Part shown: piece by piece, positions 31,497 through 34,152 of the stretch | Layout of the letters: every line of letters begins with the position of its first letter | Position numbering within the stretch: position 1 is the first letter of the stretch | DNA from: Rhodospirillales bacterium | GTDB lineage: Bacteria > Pseudomonadota > Alphaproteobacteria > Reyranellales > Reyranellaceae | NCBI GenBank assembly: GCA_009377525.1 | Contig: WHTW01000080.1 | Span: 1-34,152 of the forward strand | Length of the DNA: 34,152 nucleotides | Direction: 5' to 3' | Position numbers and translations under genes: made by a program | The notes under the pieces: model-generated | Database searches by the model: none | Told to the model about the DNA's origin: nothing | Seen by the model: only the letters and a program-made list of their open reading frames with translations

Positions 31497-31694
31497 TCAA
31501 TGGCCTTTGCCAATCTTCGTCAGCGTGATCGCACCGTTAACGCGGTCGGCCTCGAATTCGATCTTGTCGCCCGCCTTCATCTTGTCGAGCATGGCGGGAT
31601 CGGCGACACGGAAGACCATGGTCATGCTGTCCATGTCGAGCTTCTTGATGGGGCCGTGCTTCAGCGTGACCTTTCCGGCCGCGTGATGAGGCAC
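31497..31694 (-). CDS. CusF-like copper-binding domain protein, N-terminally truncated
   Basis: A 65-residue frame starting at GTG 31694. It matches the CusF/copper-binding fold: GKVTLKHGPIKKLDMDSMTMVFRVADPAMLDKMKAGDKIEFEADRVNGAITLTKI. The Met pair in MDSMTMVF and the upstream His are where CusF binds Cu(I)/Ag(I). Normal members carry a signal peptide and a first beta-strand. Here a TGA lies a few codons upstream and no signal sequence is visible in any frame, so the protein is probably non-exported or dead. A partial second copy lies just upstream (31803-31905), suggesting a recombination between duplicates. Confidence 0.7.
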   Translation of the reverse strand: MPHHAAGKVTLKHGPIKKLDMDSMTMVFRVADPAMLDKMKAGDKIEFEADRVNGAITLTKIGKGH

Positions 31695-31802
31695 ATCATT
31701 GGTCGATCATGTCGTGGTCGCCTGCGCGCGACCGCGTATTTCCGATATTGACACGGCGATAGGCTTCGCCGATCGCCGTCCCGATGCGCGAGTTAGCGGC
31801 CT

Positions 31803-31905
31803 TTACCTGATGGCGCCGTTGACGCGATCGGCCTCGAATTTGACCTTGTCGCCGACCTTCACCTTGTCGAGCATCGCCGGATTGGCGACGAGAGCGGAAA
31901 CCGCC
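31803..31905 (-). pseudogene. Second, broken copy of the CusF-like domain
   Basis: On the minus strand the frame reads ALVANPAMLDKVKVGDKVKFEADRVNGAIR and then TAA. This matches the last half of the CusF-like gene at 31497-31694 with about 85 percent of bases the same by eye. The N-terminal half with the metal residues is missing. It follows the YVTN gene by about 20 bases, in the same frame as its stop codon. Confidence 0.75.
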
Positions 31906-31922
31906 CGGCACGGCCCTTTGCC

Positions 31923-33266
31923 TTACCGCAGGTTGCCCGTATGACCTAGCGAGTACCGCCCCGGCTGAGGCCAGACGGTCAGGCCATGTGGCTCACGACC
32001 CACCTTGATCTTGTCGACACCGCCCGAAGTCGTGTCGAAACGATAGACGACATCGTCGAAACGACCCGACAGCCACAGGTATCTGCCGTCGGCGCTGACG
32101 TTGCCCATGTCGGGGCTGCCACCACCGGGAAGCGGCCATGTCTGCACGACCTTGAGGGTGGCAAAGTCGATCACCGAGACGTTGCCCTTGCCGCCCGGCG
32201 GACCGGCAACCTTGTTGGAGCCGCGATTCGCCACGTAGAGAAGCTTGCCGTCGCGGCTCGGGTACAGGCCGTGTGCGCCGATGCCGGTGGCGACGAAGGC
32301 GACTTGCTTGAAAGAATCGCCATCGACGACGTGTACGCCGTCGGCGATCATGTCGGCCACGAAGAAGTTTCTTCCATCTGGAGATATCCGCACGTCCTGC
32401 GGCATGCCTTTGGTCGTGCGGATCGCGCCGCCGAGTTCCCTGGACTCCAAGACCGGGCCTGGCTTTTTGTCAGGGGCGGCGAGCACAGGTGGCATATCCG
32501 GTCGATGGAAATCCGGACTCAACACGAGCGTGCCCACGACCGCGCGGTTGACCAGATCGATCTTGGTGACCATTCCCCCGAACTCACAAGTGAACAGGGC
32601 AAACTCGCCGTCGATCGAGAAATCGGTGTGGTTGATGCCGGCGCAGTTCGGTGTCGCTATCGAATACTCTAGCTTCATCGTGCGCGCGTCGCGAAAGTCC
32701 AGTCGTCGGCGCGCCTCGGCCACCACGATGGCGTGCTTGCCGTCCGGTGACCAATAAATATTGTAAGGATCATCTACCGGGACCGGCGGACCCGGTTTGG
32801 CCGTCTTGGGATCGATGGGTGTCAGGCTGCCGTCCGTGCGGCCTTCGGCATTATTGGCAACCCAGAGCGTACGCAGGTCCCAAGAGGGCACCACGTGCTG
32901 GGGGTTGATGCCGACCTTGAAGGTGTCGATCACCTTGAGAGAAGCCGGATCGATGACGGACACAGTATTGGCGGCGCGATTGGGCACATAGATCCGCTCC
33001 AGTGCCTCTTCGACCGCGGGGCTTAGACGTCCGACACCGGCCTCGCTGTAAAGATTGTTCTCATCGACAACGGCAGGCATGCCAGGAACCGTTGCGACAG
33101 TGCTCCTGGGCGCGCCTTGCAATGAGGCGACATCCGACAAAGGTCCCGGTTGAGCTGATGCCCACCCGACTGCTGCGCCGATGGCAGTTGCCATGGCGAA
33201 GGCGACGAAAGCGCGGCCGCGGCTTATGAGATCAACGCTGCCATGTCTGGAGGGAAAGCCGTGCAT
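31923..33266 (-). CDS. YVTN-family beta-propeller protein
   Basis: A 447-residue exported protein. A signal peptide lies near residues 14-38 (GRAFVAFAMATAIGAAVGWASA). The rest is a seven-bladed beta-propeller of YVTN type: IYVPNRAANTVSVIDPASLKVIDTF, LWVANNAEGRTDGSLTPID, FFVADMIADGVHVVDG, LLYVANRGSNKVAG and LWLSGRFDDVVYRFD. Such proteins are found near copper and methanol-type periplasmic systems; the ligand is unknown. ATG 33266 follows AAAGGACG. The C-terminus ends GHTGNLR. It lies 64 bases from the gene upstream, in the same direction. Confidence 0.92.
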   Translation of the reverse strand: MHGFPSRHGSVDLISRGRAFVAFAMATAIGAAVGWASAQPGPLSDVASLQGAPRSTVATVPGMPAVVDENNLYSEAGVGRLSPAVEEALERIYVPNRAANTVSVIDPASLKVIDTFKVGINPQHVVPSWDLRTLWVANNAEGRTDGSLTPIDPKTAKPGPPVPVDDPYNIYWSPDGKHAIVVAEARRRLDFRDARTMKLEYSIATPNCAGINHTDFSIDGEFALFTCEFGGMVTKIDLVNRAVVGTLVLSPDFHRPDMPPVLAAPDKKPGPVLESRELGGAIRTTKGMPQDVRISPDGRNFFVADMIADGVHVVDGDSFKQVAFVATGIGAHGLYPSRDGKLLYVANRGSNKVAGPPGGKGNVSVIDFATLKVVQTWPLPGGGSPDMGNVSADGRYLWLSGRFDDVVYRFDTTSGGVDKIKVGREPHGLTVWPQPGRYSLGHTGNLR

Positions 33267-33330
33267 GGTCCGACGTCCTTTCGCTACGGCTTATCATCAC
33301 CCCCGCGGGGTGAGGTTTGGAGCCGAACTG

Positions 33331-33819
33331 TCAGGCATTCGATTGTGGGCCCACCCTGCAAACGGACCGCCGGCCGACGCCACATGACATCGACGATAAA
33401 AGAGCCGAATGCACATCGGCGGCCGACGAGTCCTGTGGTCGCTTCATAGGGCGCGTTCTGGCCTCGACAGGTTCCGGCGGCCCGCAGAACAGGGCCGTTT
33501 GCTCCATGTAGAAGACGTTGCCGTGGATCGAAATGGCAAACGATCGCTCAAGGCCATTGTCGAGCTTAACCGTGATGGCGCCATCGCCGATCTCGTACTG
33601 TCCACGTTTCTTCCATAGTCCCTTGTAGCCGTATCGCCCGTCAGGGCCGAATGTATATGTGGCGCCTGCTGCGGTGGTGCAGATCTTCCCTCTGAGGGCC
33701 TGGGTAATCTCTTCAGCGCTTGCAGGCACGCTCGGCATGTGCGCCAGCAGCGGCGTGACAGAGATTGCCAGGACGATCGCGGTTGCGCCACCTAATGCGG
33801 CAATGACGGCATTTCTCAT
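33331..33819 (-). CDS. Small secreted hypothetical protein
   Basis: A 162-residue protein with signal peptide MRNAVIAALGGATAIVLAISVTPLLA and a short beta-rich domain (about 35-112) holding two cysteines (GKICTTAAG and ALFCGPP), probably a disulfide. The pattern TYTFGPDGRYGYKGLW---GQYEIGDGAITVKLDNG looks like a small lipocalin- or META-like sheet; I do not recognise a named family. The last 45 residues are less protein-like and may be run-on. AGAGGA lies before the ATG. It is the first gene of the minus-strand run that includes the YVTN and CusF-like genes. Confidence 0.7.
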   Translation of the reverse strand: MRNAVIAALGGATAIVLAISVTPLLAHMPSVPASAEEITQALRGKICTTAAGATYTFGPDGRYGYKGLWKKRGQYEIGDGAITVKLDNGLERSFAISIHGNVFYMEQTALFCGPPEPVEARTRPMKRPQDSSAADVHSALLSSMSCGVGRRSVCRVGPQSNA

Positions 33820-34152
33820 GGTCCTCTCCGAAGCCGGCTCTGCTTGCTGGCATTGAATGCAGGCAACGCAACAACCACGTGCGCTCAGCGCATCAAGGCA
33901 ATCGCCTGAGGTCTTCGAGAGGGTCCGACGTCACCACCCCGCGGGCGGTCATGCGCATGATGAAAAGTTGACAACCACTCAACCCACGACCGCCCCTCGC
34001 TTTGGGGCCCGTTCGACGCACCCCGAGGATTGTCGTGTACTCAAACTACAATATGGAGCCACCATCGGTGCAATTCAACCCTTCCACACGGGTGGTGCAG
34101 GGCAATCGGGTGAGTTAGGGCGTGACATATGGTTCAAGTGCTGAATCTGTGG
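33820..34152. other. Intergenic or uncharacterised end of the window
   Basis: 333 bases with no supported gene. One open frame (33857-34144) has no family resemblance or ribosome-binding site. The first part should hold the promoter of the minus-strand run starting at 33819. No tRNA, terminator or repeat was recognised. A neighbouring gene could begin beyond the edge. Confidence 0.5.

Noticed and set aside
33955..33990. TTGACA-like box near 33966 as a promoter
   Set aside because: No -10 at the right spacing and no gene downstream in the window.
33857..34144. 95-residue open frame at the right end
   Set aside because: No start signal or similarity, ordinary for GC-rich DNA.

Overview
The window is GC-rich, densely coded DNA from a Gram-negative bacterium, most likely an alphaproteobacterium of the Reyranella/Rhodospirillales/Hyphomicrobiales type. 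This rests on a SAM-II riboswitch in front of metZ, a Tct-type solute-binding protein, a CaiB/BaiF CoA-transferase, an MHYT-domain hybrid kinase and the general codon bias. The species assignment is inference. No rRNA, tRNA, CRISPR array, integrase or transposase was seen.

Layout. 1-6.1 kb: an unidentified minus-strand protein, divergent from a 1347-residue autotransporter that is followed by an ankyrin-repeat protein. 6.1-12.9 kb: a broken solute-binding-protein remnant, then argE-like peptidase, folE, apaG, a CDF-type transporter, a PaaI-type thioesterase divergent from a MarR regulator, tenA and metZ; metZ has a SAM-II riboswitch and an attenuator-like terminator. 13.0-14.1 kb: a Phd/VapC toxin-antitoxin pair and a small membrane protein. 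14.2-17.2 kb: a thiamine-diphosphate enzyme with an upstream NIPSNAP gene, and an RRM RNA-binding protein. 17.3-22.9 kb: a DUF1194 secreted protein, a frameshifted alpha/beta hydrolase, a four-gene plus-strand run (class II aldolase, secreted protein, carboxymuconolactone-decarboxylase-like protein, LysE exporter) and a cyclase-family hydrolase. 23.0-26.7 kb: a two-component signalling pair and an alpha/beta hydrolase. 26.7-30.1 kb: CoA-transferase, TctC-type binding protein and a family 2 glycosyltransferase. 30.1-33.8 kb: a minus-strand run that looks like a partly decayed metal/copper-stress cluster (Spy-like protein, frameshifted isoprenylcysteine methyltransferase family gene, small secreted proteins, CusF-like copper-binding protein with a broken second copy, YVTN beta-propeller).

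The most unusual signal is non-coding. Four intergenic copies of a roughly 70-100 bp palindromic element (6256-6323, 7574-7664, 10884-10983, 26690-26759) share constant ends and a constant centre. Between these lie short hairpins whose sequences differ between copies while their base pairing is kept. One copy sits inside a larger 224-bp nested palindrome. Another carries a deletion derivative of that same outer element and marks the point where a solute-binding-protein gene is cut off. Two further generic palindromes (8803-8879, 14144-14166) add to the repeat load.

Three genes carry apparent single-base lesions (near 6172, 18592 and 31032), which could be real decay or assembly indels.
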